Shown here in pieces: positions 49,979-58,166 of a stretch of DNA of 64,000 bases. The stretch comes from Serratia entomophila. Lineage in GTDB: Bacteria > Pseudomonadota > Gammaproteobacteria > Enterobacterales > Enterobacteriaceae. Position 1 is the first letter of the stretch. Every line of letters starts with the position of its first letter. The DNA is taken from assembly GCF_021462285.1 (NCBI RefSeq), contig NZ_CP082787.1, forward strand, positions 2,232,001 to 2,296,000. The letters are read 5' to 3'. The position numbers were made by a program, and so were the translations under genes. A model generated the notes under the pieces. That model worked only from the letters and a program-made list of their open reading frames with translations. It did no database searches and was not told the DNA's origin.

Positions 49979-49997
49979 AATAGACCGGTCGACTAGT
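49979..49997. promoter_or_regulatory. secondary NemR-like site before nemA
   Basis: TAGACCGGTCGACTAG in the nemR-nemA gap shares the TAGACC half-site with the stronger operator upstream of nemR and contains a GACCGGTC palindrome. It may give nemA its own NemR control. Confidence 0.5.
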
Positions 49998-50052
49998 AAC
50001 TGACTGACAAAAACTCAAAACCGTCATGTCGCGTAAGTTCAGGGTGTTACGC

Positions 50053-50658
50053 TCACTGCTGCGGCGGGCGCAACAGCAACTCAATGCTTTCCAGCGCGCT
50101 GGTCAACGGCGCCAGCGAACGGCGGATTTTGGCGCGCAGCGAAGCGCCGAGCCACAGCGAATACAGCGTTTCCGCCGTGGCCGCAGAGCTCATGGCAATC
50201 GACAGCGACCCTTCACGGATGCCGCGTTCGATGGCCGCCTGCAGGTGGCCGACCACCCGTGAAGTGCCGGTTTCCAACGCATGGCGCATCGGTTCCGACA
50301 GGTCGCTCACTTCGGCGGACAGCTTCACCGCCAGACAGGCGTTATGGCATTCGCTGCGGCAGTGGTAGCTGATCGCCTGGGCGTAATAGCTCAGCAATTG
50401 GTGGCGCGCATCGCTGTGGCCATCGTTAAACAGCTTTTGCATTTCGGCGTCGTAGTGCGCGAAATAGCGCTGCAGCATCGCTTCGCCGAAGGCTTCCTTC
50501 GAGCGAAAATAGTGGTAGAACGAGCCTTTAGGCACGCCCGCGGTGGCCAGCAGTTCGCTCAGCCCCATGCCGGTAAAGCCCAGGCGCAGGCTGAGGGTTT
50601 CGCCGGTAGCGAGCAGGTGTTCACGTGTGTCCACGGGGCAATGCGTTGATTTAGTCAT
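50053..50658 (-). CDS. nemR: TetR-family repressor NemR
   Basis: Electrophile- and hypochlorite-sensing repressor of nemA and gloA. The 201-residue protein from ATG 50658 (MTKSTHCPVDTREHLLATGETLSLRLGFTGMGLSELL) has the TetR helix-turn-helix with VPKGSFYHYFRSKEAFGEAML. Cys residues available for sensing include those in YHCRSECHNACLAVKLSAE. ATG 50673, five codons earlier, is possible. The operator palindrome lies 18 bp upstream of the chosen start, fitting autorepression. Confidence 0.93.
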   Translation of the reverse strand: MTKSTHCPVDTREHLLATGETLSLRLGFTGMGLSELLATAGVPKGSFYHYFRSKEAFGEAMLQRYFAHYDAEMQKLFNDGHSDARHQLLSYYAQAISYHCRSECHNACLAVKLSAEVSDLSEPMRHALETGTSRVVGHLQAAIERGIREGSLSIAMSSAATAETLYSLWLGASLRAKIRRSLAPLTSALESIELLLRPPQQ

Positions 50659-50675
50659 AATGGCGATGAGCATAA

Positions 50676-50691
50676 TAGACCGATTGGTCTA
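50676..50691. promoter_or_regulatory. NemR operator
   Basis: TAGACCGATTGGTCTA: perfect 6-bp inverted arms separated by GATT, immediately upstream of nemR. It is of the size and position of a TetR-type operator and matches the form expected for the NemR box. Confidence 0.8.
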
Positions 50692-50704
50692 GGTCAAGAA
50701 GAAT

Positions 50705-50728
50705 AAAAAACCGGCGTCGGAACGCCGG
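50705..50728 (-). terminator. terminator of eptA
   Basis: On the minus strand a CCGGCGT / ACGCCGG stem with a four-base loop is followed by six T residues, 47 bp after the eptA stop. Confidence 0.88.
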
Positions 50729-50774
50729 TGGTCTGTAGGGTATTTTGCCCCAGCGGGGCGTGGAAGTTAAGCCC

Positions 50775-52412
50775 TTATGCGCCGCTGCGGCAGCGCTGCA
50801 GGATATCCAGCTGCGGCTGATACTCGCGGGTTTGCACGTTCAGCATGCCCAGCAGGGTGTGGAACAGGTCGTCCTGCGAAACTTCGTCCTTTTCCGCCAG
50901 CGCAGTCAGGCATTGGCGATCGATGCCGAAATTGCGCTGGTAGTCGGCCGACATCCACATCAGGAAAGGCACGTGGGTCTGCTGGCTCGGGGCGAACACG
51001 TAAGGGGTGCCGTGCAGATACATGCCGTTTTCGCCCAGCGATTCGCCGTGATCGGAGAGGTAAACCAGCGCGGTGTTGAATTTGTCGCTGTACTGCTGCA
51101 GCAGCTTGATGGTGTCGTCCAGCATCGCATCGGTATACAGCAGCGAGTTGTCATAGGTATTCACCAGCTGCTCGTGGGTGCAATCCTGGATCTGATTGCT
51201 GTCGCAGGTGGGCGAAAACTTCTGGAATTCCGGCGTGCTGCGGCGGTAATAGGCCGGCCCGTGGCTGCCCATCTGGTGCAGTACGATCACGCCGTCGTCC
51301 TTCAGGCCGCCGATGTAGTCGTTCAGTTTGTACAGCAATACCTTGTCCATGCAGACATCGCCGTCGCAGTCCTGCGGCAGTTTCATCTTGGTCATGTCCA
51401 CATGCGGCACGCGGTCGCAGGCGCCTTTGCAGCCGCCGTCGTTTTCGCGCCACAGCACGTTGACGCCCGCATGCGCCAGCACGTCGAGCATCCCTTCCTG
51501 GTGGGTCGCCAACGTGGCGTCGTAATCTTTGCGCGGCATATTGGAGAACATGCAGGGCACTGAAATCGCCGTTTCGGTACCGCAGGAGCTGGCGTTTTTG
51601 AAATACACCACGTTGTCTTGTTTCAGACGCGGATTGGTTTCTCGCGCATAGCCGCCCAGCGAGAAGTTCTCGGCGCGGGCGGTTTCGCCCACCACCAGGA
51701 TCACCAGCGTTTTCTTTTGCTGCCCGGCGATCAGCGGGCCTTTATGCGCATCTTCACCGATTTTCACCAGCGGCAGGTTGTGGGTGAAATAGCGTTGCTG
51801 AGTAAATTTGATGGTGCCGGACACAAAGTTGGACGGCGTCAGCATTTTCACCACGCTTTTATTGTTGCGGATCAGCGAAGCGTAATCTTTGTAGAACAGC
51901 GCGGCGATAATCAGGATCACCACCAGCGACAGCATCACGTTGGCGGCGCGCAGCCCGAGCATGTACCACCAGGGGCGAGTTTTGCGGATGTGGGTGAAGC
52001 AGACCGCCACCGCCGGCAGGATGCCGAGCAGCGCCAGCCACAGCCCCATGCGCGGCGTCAGCAGCGCGGTCGCTTCCTGCGGGTTGGTTTCGAAGGCGTT
52101 TTGCATCATGTTGCCGTCGATCACCACGCCGTAGCTGTACATGAAGTAGTTGGCCGCCGCGCTGCCGAGCAGGAAGAAAATCATCAGCGGTTTGCGCAGG
52201 AAGGGCACGGTCAGCACGCTGAAGATGATGTTTAGCGCGCAGAAAATCACCACCGGCATGGTGGCGGCGAAAATCATGCTGTGAAGGTCATCGAAGCGGA
52301 TATATGACCAGGCCTGGTGCAGGAATAACGCGTTCTGGAACAGGGTGAAAAACAGGGCGCTGGCGAGGATAAAACCGAGGCTGTTGCACTCTAAGCGTTG
52401 ACGTAACCACAT
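50775..52412 (-). CDS. eptA: lipid A phosphoethanolamine transferase EptA
   Basis: Inner-membrane enzyme that moves phosphoethanolamine from phosphatidylethanolamine to lipid A phosphates, lowering polymyxin binding. About 545 residues: five N-terminal hydrophobic helices (to about residue 175), then the periplasmic alkaline-phosphatase-type sulfatase domain. The nucleophile Thr is in VVGETARAENFSLGGY, and further zinc-site residues are in LYLSDHGESLGENGMYLHGTPY and in THVPF. Several Cys pairs (SCGTETAISVPCMF, GGCKGACDRV) suggest disulfides, as in EptA/MCR proteins. The start is ATG 52412; TTG 52418 has the better-spaced AGGA. A PmrA-like box lies upstream. In E. coli eptA is elsewhere, in eptA-basRS. 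Confidence 0.93.
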   Translation of the reverse strand: MWLRQRLECNSLGFILASALFFTLFQNALFLHQAWSYIRFDDLHSMIFAATMPVVIFCALNIIFSVLTVPFLRKPLMIFFLLGSAAANYFMYSYGVVIDGNMMQNAFETNPQEATALLTPRMGLWLALLGILPAVAVCFTHIRKTRPWWYMLGLRAANVMLSLVVILIIAALFYKDYASLIRNNKSVVKMLTPSNFVSGTIKFTQQRYFTHNLPLVKIGEDAHKGPLIAGQQKKTLVILVVGETARAENFSLGGYARETNPRLKQDNVVYFKNASSCGTETAISVPCMFSNMPRKDYDATLATHQEGMLDVLAHAGVNVLWRENDGGCKGACDRVPHVDMTKMKLPQDCDGDVCMDKVLLYKLNDYIGGLKDDGVIVLHQMGSHGPAYYRRSTPEFQKFSPTCDSNQIQDCTHEQLVNTYDNSLLYTDAMLDDTIKLLQQYSDKFNTALVYLSDHGESLGENGMYLHGTPYVFAPSQQTHVPFLMWMSADYQRNFGIDRQCLTALAEKDEVSQDDLFHTLLGMLNVQTREYQPQLDILQRCRSGA

Positions 52413-52465
52413 TGCCAAATCTAGATCCTGATAGTAGGTAATGCGTCGAAATATACAGGATGAAA

Positions 52466-52482
52466 CTTAAGAAAACCTTAGA
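52466..52482 (-). promoter_or_regulatory. PmrA (BasR) box upstream of eptA
   Basis: On the minus strand TCTAAG-GTTTT-CTTAAG is the direct-repeat arrangement of PmrA boxes (CTTAAG-N5-CTTAAK), with the GTT spacer seen in known sites. It ends 53 bases before the start. A TATATT -10 candidate follows (52454-52449). Confidence 0.68.
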
Positions 52483-52541
52483 GAATCAGATTACTGGCGG
52501 GGCGCTTTATGGGGAGGCCAGGCCGGAGCCTGGCCGTATCC

Positions 52542-53183
52542 TTAATAGGCGGCGGTGAACTGCGCGCGGATAAACTGCGGTTTTTCGATTTCGTCGACAA
52601 TCGCCACCGCCAGATCCTCCACCGAAATGCTGGCCGGCGCCTGGCCGTTCATCAGCAATTGGGTGGTGCCAAGGCGGAACTGGCCGGTGCGTTTGCCCGG
52701 TTCCAGCAGCGCAGCGGGGGACAGATAGGTCCAGTCCAGCGTAGATTCATCGCGCAGCTGGTTGCGTAAATCTCGCACCGCCTGTGCGCCCGGGCGAATA
52801 TTTTCCGGGAACTGCGGGGTATCTACCAGCTCAACGCCGGGGGCCACTTCCAGGCTGCCTGCGCCGCCGACCACCAACAGGCGCTTCACGCCGGCCTGCG
52901 CTATCGCGCTGAGGATCTGCTGCGCGCCGCGGCGGGTTTTTTCATACAGATCGTCTTCGCTCCAGCCCGGATTATAGGCGCTGATTACTGCGTCCTGGCC
53001 GCTCAGCTGTTTCGCCAGCCAGGCGGTGTCGGCGATGTCGCCCAGCGCGACGGTCAGATTGGCGTTCTCCGGCAGGTCTTTCTTCTGACGGGCGATCGCC
53101 GTCACTTGCAAACCGCGGGACAGCGCTTCATCCACCACGCGGCGGCCTACAAAACCCGTTGCTCCAATAATGGCTACTTTCAT
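52542..53183 (-). CDS. NmrA-like NAD(P)-dependent reductase
   Basis: Rossmann-fold protein of 213 residues from ATG 53183 (MKVAIIGATGFVGRRVVDEALSRG), after AGGAG. The glycine-rich GATGFVG is the NAD(P) site; DAVISAYNPG and VKRLLVVGGAGSLEV mark the NmrA/atypical SDR group, which has no classic YxxxK. Family members reduce quinones or act as redox sensors; the substrate here is unknown. Divergent from the LysR gene at 53323, which probably controls it. Confidence 0.85.
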   Translation of the reverse strand: MKVAIIGATGFVGRRVVDEALSRGLQVTAIARQKKDLPENANLTVALGDIADTAWLAKQLSGQDAVISAYNPGWSEDDLYEKTRRGAQQILSAIAQAGVKRLLVVGGAGSLEVAPGVELVDTPQFPENIRPGAQAVRDLRNQLRDESTLDWTYLSPAALLEPGKRTGQFRLGTTQLLMNGQAPASISVEDLAVAIVDEIEKPQFIRAQFTAAY

Positions 53184-53322
53184 CTGTTTGCTCCTGTCGG
53201 AAATGCGTTCACTGTCATTGTGCAGGCCGCTTGGCCTGCTGCTGAGTTCTACTCTAGTCCTTAACAATAGACTTGATTAGTGCCATATTCATGCTTTCTT
53301 GATTAAGTAAAACTTCATAATC
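53184..53322. other. divergent promoter region of the reductase/LysR pair
   Basis: 139 bp between the divergent starts. It should hold overlapping promoters and LysR-type sites. A TTAACAATAGACTTGATTAG stretch is AT-rich, but I could not define the operator. Confidence 0.4.
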
Positions 53323-54252
53323 GTGGATAAACTCAATCGAATGGCCGTGTTCGCCACCGTGGTGGCGGAGGGATCGCTGGCCGGCGCGGCCCGGCGGCTG
53401 GGCATGACGCCGTCGGCGGTCAGCCAGCATATGCGTTCGCTGGAGAAAGCGCTCGGCGTGCCGTTGCTGCACCGTTCCACCCGCCGGCTGGCGCTGACCG
53501 AGGCGGGCGAGGCGTTCTATCCCGGCTGCGAGGCGATGCTGCTGCAGGCGCAGCAGGCCGAGCAGCGGTTGGCGGAGCTGCGGGATACGCTGGTGGGGGA
53601 GCTGCGCATCGCCAGCACCGTCGGTATCGGCGGCCGGCCGCTGGCCGAGGCACTGGCGCCGCTGCTGCAGGCGCACCCCAAGCTGAGGCTGCGCGTGCTG
53701 GCGGATGATCGCATCGTCGACATGATTGAACAGCGGATAGACATTGCGCTACGGGTCAACCGCCAATTGGCGGACGCCAACATGATAGCCCACCCGCTGG
53801 CGGAATGGCCGATAGTGCTGTGCGCCGCGCCGCGTTACCTCAGCCAGCACGGGGTGCCGGAAAAGCCGCAGGACCTGGTGCGGCACAGCTGGATTTCCAG
53901 CGGTTACGTCGGCGTGCACCTGAATTTGCATCATCAGTCCGGCGAGCAGGTGAAGTTGCGCCTTGAGGAAGGGCAGATTATCAGCGGCAGCATGAACGTC
54001 ATACGCGCTTTCACCCAGGCTGGGCTGGGGATCTCTTTCCAGCCGCTGTATGAAATCGGCGACGAACTCAAACGCGGCGAGTTGATCCACCTGATGCCGG
54101 AATGGCGCCCTGCGCCGCTGCGGTTGCATGCCCTGACGCTGGAACGGGCGATGCCGGAGAGGAACCGCCAGGCGCTGCGCTATTTGCGCGACTATTTTCG
54201 CCGCAAGTGTGAAAAGACACTTGCCAGCGGCGTCGATGACGTCTTCAATTAG
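53323..54252 (+). CDS. LysR-family transcriptional regulator
   Basis: 309-residue LysR regulator of the CrgA-like group: winged helix MDKLNRMAVFATVVAEGSLAGAARRLGMTPSAVSQHMRSLEKALGVPLLHRSTRRLALTEAGEAFYP, followed by an effector-binding domain from about 90. Start GTG 53323; ATG 53341 is an alternative. Divergent from an NmrA-like reductase, the usual arrangement for a regulator and its target. Neither gene has a counterpart at this place in E. coli. The effector is unknown. Confidence 0.9.
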   Translation: MDKLNRMAVFATVVAEGSLAGAARRLGMTPSAVSQHMRSLEKALGVPLLHRSTRRLALTEAGEAFYPGCEAMLLQAQQAEQRLAELRDTLVGELRIASTVGIGGRPLAEALAPLLQAHPKLRLRVLADDRIVDMIEQRIDIALRVNRQLADANMIAHPLAEWPIVLCAAPRYLSQHGVPEKPQDLVRHSWISSGYVGVHLNLHHQSGEQVKLRLEEGQIISGSMNVIRAFTQAGLGISFQPLYEIGDELKRGELIHLMPEWRPAPLRLHALTLERAMPERNRQALRYLRDYFRRKCEKTLASGVDDVFN

Positions 54253-54273
54253 CAAGAGAATGCAGGAGGCCCC

Positions 54274-54513
54274 GTGGCGCAGCAGCTTGAGTTTTTCGAC
54301 ATTCCCAGCCCGTGCCGCGGCATCTGCCAGGCCGACGAGCGCGGTTTTTGCCGTGGCTGCCTGCGCAGCCGCGAGGAGCGCTTCGGCTGGATGCAAATGA
54401 GCGACGCGCAAAAACGCGACGTGCTGCGCCTGTGCCGCCAACGCCTGCTGCGCCTGCAGCGGGCCAATAAACAGCCCGATGAGCCTCAGCCGGAGCAACC
54501 GTCGCTGTTTTAA
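54274..54513 (+). CDS. ydhL: DUF1289 protein YdhL
   Basis: A 79-residue Cys-rich protein: SPCRGICQADERGFCRGCLRSREERFGWMQMSDAQKRDVLRLCRQRL. The four Cys within 19 residues (CxxxC, CxxC) are the DUF1289 pattern and suggest a metal site. Start GTG 54274 after GGAGG. Length equals E. coli YdhL, and its place next to ydhF is conserved. No function is established. Confidence 0.92.
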   Translation: MAQQLEFFDIPSPCRGICQADERGFCRGCLRSREERFGWMQMSDAQKRDVLRLCRQRLLRLQRANKQPDEPQPEQPSLF

Positions 54514-54612
54514 TCCTTTCCTGATCTGCCGCACGTTAGGGCGGCTTTCCGCTTTCCAGTTGCGCATCCGCTTGTGTATGCTGGCGTCAACTAATGTCAT
54601 GAGGTTTTCGCA

Positions 54613-55509
54613 ATGGTAGATCGTATTCGACTCGCGCCGCAGGGGCCTGAATTTTCCCGCATGATTTGCGGTTACTGGCGTTTGATGGAGTGGGGCATGA
54701 CCCCTCAGCAGTTGCTGGGGTTTATTGAGCAGCATCTTGAGCTGGGCGTGACCACCGCCGATCATGCGGACATTTACGGCGGTTATGCCTGCGAACGGGC
54801 GTTTGGCGAGGCGCTGCGGCTGAAGCCGGCGCTGCGCCAGTCGCTAGAGCTGGTGTCCAAATGCGGCATCGCCACTACCGCCAAACCGGGCAACCCGATT
54901 GGCCATTACATTACCGACCGCGACCATATCGTGCACAGCGCCGAGCAGTCGCTGCAGCATCTGCATACCGACTACCTCGACCTGCTGCTGATCCACCGCC
55001 CGGATCCGCTGATGGACGCCGATGAAGTGGCGGAAGCCTTTGCGGCGTTGCACAAGAGCGGCAAGGTGCGCCATTTCGGCGTTTCCAACTTCACCCCGGC
55101 GCAGTTCCAGCTGTTGCAGTCGCGTCTGCCGTTTTCGCTGGTGACCAACCAGGTGGAGATTTCGCCGATCCACCAACCGGCGATCCTCGATGGCACTCTC
55201 GATCAGTGCCAGCAGTTGCGTATCAAACCGATGGCCTGGTCCTGCCTGGGCGGCGGGCGTCTGTTCAACGACGCCGAATTCCGGCCTTTGCGCGACGAGC
55301 TGCAGGCGGTGGCGCAGGAAATCGGCGCCGAGACCATCGAACAGGTGGTGTATGCCTGGGTGATGCGCCTGCCGTCTGCGCCGCTGCCGATTATCGGTTC
55401 CGGCAAGATTGAGCGCGTACGTTCGGCGCTGAAAGCGCAGCGTCTGGCGCTGAGCCGCCAGCAGTGGTTCCGTATCCGCAAGGCGGCGCTGGGCTACGAC
55501 GTGCCTTAA
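54613..55509 (+). CDS. ydhF: aldo/keto reductase YdhF
   Basis: NADPH-dependent oxidoreductase of the AKR superfamily, 298 residues forming a TIM barrel. Catalytic tetrad positions are visible: Asp and Tyr in TTADHADIYGGYACERAFGEAL, Lys in LELVSKCGIA, and His in LLLIHRPDPLMDADEVAEAF. The C-terminal cofactor site holds PIIGSGKIERVRSALKA. The substrate is unknown. Gene order ydhL-ydhF-sodC is as in E. coli, except that lipA sits between ydhF and sodC here. Confidence 0.93.
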   Translation: MVDRIRLAPQGPEFSRMICGYWRLMEWGMTPQQLLGFIEQHLELGVTTADHADIYGGYACERAFGEALRLKPALRQSLELVSKCGIATTAKPGNPIGHYITDRDHIVHSAEQSLQHLHTDYLDLLLIHRPDPLMDADEVAEAFAALHKSGKVRHFGVSNFTPAQFQLLQSRLPFSLVTNQVEISPIHQPAILDGTLDQCQQLRIKPMAWSCLGGGRLFNDAEFRPLRDELQAVAQEIGAETIEQVVYAWVMRLPSAPLPIIGSGKIERVRSALKAQRLALSRQQWFRIRKAALGYDVP

Positions 55510-55519
55510 TCGGCAAAAA

Positions 55520-55555
55520 TAAAAGCCGGGCAGCGCGGGCCGCCCGGCTTTTTTA
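55520..55555. terminator. bidirectional terminator between ydhF and lipA
   Basis: An AGCCGGGC / GCCCGGCT stem with A-rich sequence before it and TTTTT after it can serve convergent ydhF and lipA. Confidence 0.9.
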
Positions 55556-55565
55556 CGCCCGTCAT

Positions 55566-57410
55566 TTATGCCAGCACGGCCTGGCCTTCGTTAAAGTGAT
55601 CCAACGCAACGCCAACCAGCGTGACTTTACTGGCGCCGAAGGACAACACCAGATCGTTGTCCTGTTGAGAAATATAGTCGCCGATGTTGCTGCTGGCGCC
55701 TTGCGTGCCGATAAACACCAGTTTGTCGGTGGCGCTGAAGTTGTACAGCCGGTCGCTGCCGAACTCGCCGCTGAACAGGAAGGTGTTGTGGCCGCCGGCG
55801 CTTTTCAGCGTGTCGTCGCCGCTGCCGCCGACGAAGGTCAGCTTGCCGCCGGCGTGGCCGAGAAGCGTATCGTTGCCGTCCTTGCCGAACAGCCAGGCGT
55901 CGCCGGCCCGGGCCTGCAGAGTATCGTTACCCTCAGTGCCGTTGGTGGAGGCGGCATAGGCCTGCAGGCCGGCGTCCGATTTCAACCCGGCGGCGGTGAC
56001 CTGGTGATCCACCTCTTTACTGAAGATAAGCCAAGAGGTTTCCTTGCTGCGCAACGTGCCGATATCGTCCGCCAGGGTGATGCCCCCCTTGGCGTCGCGC
56101 AGATAGAGCGTCTCGCCGTCGTAGGCTACCTGGGTATTTTTCAGCGCCTGCTGGGTATCGAAGACGTTATTGCCCTTGCCGCCGGAAACGATGTTGTAAC
56201 CGCCGTCGTCGCGGAAAACATCATTGCCGTCGCGGCCTTCGAGATAATCGTTGCCGCTTCCGCCCTTGATCAGATCGTTGCCGTCGCTGCCGATGATAAA
56301 GGTCGGTCCGGTGTGGGTTTCGGCATTGCGATTCAGATCTTGCACCCAGGTATTGCCGCGGGTGACGTCGGACAGGTTGGAAACGATGATGGTCGAGTCT
56401 TTATCGGTGAGCGAATAAAACTCCGAGTTCAGCACCCGCATCAAACCGTCCTGATAAAAGAACGGCAGGTGAGACAGCCAGGTGGGGATATTCAGGATGG
56501 AGAACGGCAGCAGGTTCCAGGCGGCGGAGGCGTAATGGTCGTTGAAGTTGACGATATTGTTGGTGGCTGAATCCTGCGGCGCATCGTGCACCCCCAATGA
56601 GGCCGGGGTCAGCGTGGTGCCGTCCAGCGCGCGGAACACCGGGTCATTCTCATAGCCGATGTTGAGCACCTTGCCGCCGGTTTCATACTGGGTCGGCGAA
56701 GCGAAGGCCAGGTAGTTGGACTGAGAATAAAAACCGCCCCAGTTATCGTCGCTGAGCGCCGCCATGCTGTTTACCGCCAGGCCGCCCAGGCTATGGCCGC
56801 TAACGACAATATCATCCCCGGTCAGGCCGTTTGCCTGGGCGAATTTGGCTACGTCGCCCAGCAGCGTGCCAAAGGCTTTCAGCGTGTAATTGTCGGCGTA
56901 ACCGGCCGGGCCAAATCCCGCCAGCAGGTCATTAATCACGTCGCCAATGGTATCTGTTATCAGGGATTCGCGCGGGCCGCTGGTGCCGCGGAAGGAGATG
57001 CCAATGGAGATGAGATTGCCGCCGCTGTCGTATTTGCCCAGCACTTCGGCCTGGGCGGTGGTGTAGCCCGCCGTTTCGCCATAATAGGTGCCGCGCGCGT
57101 CGGTCTTGCCCGCGTAGCCCAACTGGTCGGCGCCGATCACCGACCAGCCGGCGTTATTTACCGCTTCGGTCGCCGCCTGTTCAGAGTCGGGATTCCAGGG
57201 GATACCGGGCAGGCCGCCCTGTGACTGGGTGCTGCCGATCAGCGCGGTCAGCAGCGTCAGCGGCAACCCCAGGCCGAACCCGGTCTGGTGGTAGCCCTGA
57301 TCGAAGCCGTTATCGATATTGTGATAGGCGTAGGTAGAGATCGCCAGCGCGTCGGAAAACAATGTCTTTGATTCGGACTCATCAAGATCTTTGTAGTTAA
57401 AGATGCCCAT
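55566..57410 (-). CDS. lipA: secreted RTX lipase LipA
   Basis: Extracellular triacylglycerol lipase of family I.3, 614 residues, matching the S. marcescens LipA that is exported by the LipBCD type I system. There is no N-terminal signal peptide. The nucleophile Ser207 is in SGHSLGG; the expected Asp256 (YENDPVF) and His314 (WLSHLPF) complete the triad. Two blocks of Ca2+-binding RTX nonapeptides lie at about 373-415 (GSDGNDLIKGGSGNDYLEG) and 491-540 (GTEGNDTLQA, GKDGNDTLLG, GGSGDDTL). The C-terminal secretion signal ends in QAVLA. The transporter genes are not in this window. Inserted between ydhF and sodC relative to E. coli. Confidence 0.96.
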   Translation of the reverse strand: MGIFNYKDLDESESKTLFSDALAISTYAYHNIDNGFDQGYHQTGFGLGLPLTLLTALIGSTQSQGGLPGIPWNPDSEQAATEAVNNAGWSVIGADQLGYAGKTDARGTYYGETAGYTTAQAEVLGKYDSGGNLISIGISFRGTSGPRESLITDTIGDVINDLLAGFGPAGYADNYTLKAFGTLLGDVAKFAQANGLTGDDIVVSGHSLGGLAVNSMAALSDDNWGGFYSQSNYLAFASPTQYETGGKVLNIGYENDPVFRALDGTTLTPASLGVHDAPQDSATNNIVNFNDHYASAAWNLLPFSILNIPTWLSHLPFFYQDGLMRVLNSEFYSLTDKDSTIIVSNLSDVTRGNTWVQDLNRNAETHTGPTFIIGSDGNDLIKGGSGNDYLEGRDGNDVFRDDGGYNIVSGGKGNNVFDTQQALKNTQVAYDGETLYLRDAKGGITLADDIGTLRSKETSWLIFSKEVDHQVTAAGLKSDAGLQAYAASTNGTEGNDTLQARAGDAWLFGKDGNDTLLGHAGGKLTFVGGSGDDTLKSAGGHNTFLFSGEFGSDRLYNFSATDKLVFIGTQGASSNIGDYISQQDNDLVLSFGASKVTLVGVALDHFNEGQAVLA

Positions 57411-57644
57411 AACAGTTCCTTATGAGTATGCTGCCTGGCCCCGTTTCTTCATCAAAGGCTTCGGCCGCGGGGTAGAGTACAGGTATGCCGAACCACAGCT
57501 GGTCAGAGGACCAACATCGGTCAAATTATTATTAGCGTGAAATATTAATAATGCGAATTAAACGGCAAGATTGGCGCTGCCGGCCGGCAGTGGCGCGCAT
57601 TCTCCTATACTGAAAGTTCACAACCTTGTTAAGGAGATGGATTG

Positions 57645-58166
57645 ATGAAACGTTATTGGTATGCGGCGCTTGGCCTGATGGCCTGCGGCGCCGCTCAGGC
57701 GGCGACGGTCGAGGTGAAAATGAATTTGGTGACCGGGCAGGGCATTGGCCAGGATATCGGCAAGGTCAGCATCAGCGAAACCCCATACGGGCTGCTGTTT
57801 ACGCCGCAGCTCAAAGCGCTGCCGGCCGGGGTGCACGGTTTTCACGTGCACGAGAAAGGCAGCTGCGAGCCGGGCATGAAGGACGGTAAGGCAGTGGCGG
57901 CGCTGGCGGCCGGCGGCCATCTGGATCCGCAAAAAACCGGCAAACACCTCGGGCCTTATGGCGACGGCCATTTGGGCGACTTGCCGGCCATTTACGTCAC
58001 CGACGACGGCACGGCCACTTATCCGGTATTGGCGCCGCGGCTGAAAAAAATCAGCGAAATCGAAGGCAAGGCGTTGATGGTGCACGCCGGCGGCGATAAC
58101 AGCGCCGATCATCCGATGCCGCTGGGCGGCGGGGGCGAGCGTTTCGCCTGCGGCGTGATTAAATGA
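57645..58166 (+). CDS. sodC: periplasmic Cu,Zn superoxide dismutase SodC
   Basis: 173 residues from ATG 57645 after AAGGAG. A signal peptide ends near AAQA (residue 19). Cu ligands begin with His67 and His69 (GVHGFHVHEKGSC); the Zn-loop region GGHLDPQKTGKHLGPYGDGHLGDLP follows, then the last Cu His in ALMVHAGGDN. The Cys pair CEPG...FACG can form the subunit disulfide. It protects the envelope from superoxide. The stop abuts the convergent ydhK stop with no gap. Confidence 0.96.
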   Translation: MKRYWYAALGLMACGAAQAATVEVKMNLVTGQGIGQDIGKVSISETPYGLLFTPQLKALPAGVHGFHVHEKGSCEPGMKDGKAVAALAAGGHLDPQKTGKHLGPYGDGHLGDLPAIYVTDDGTATYPVLAPRLKKISEIEGKALMVHAGGDNSADHPMPLGGGGERFACGVIK

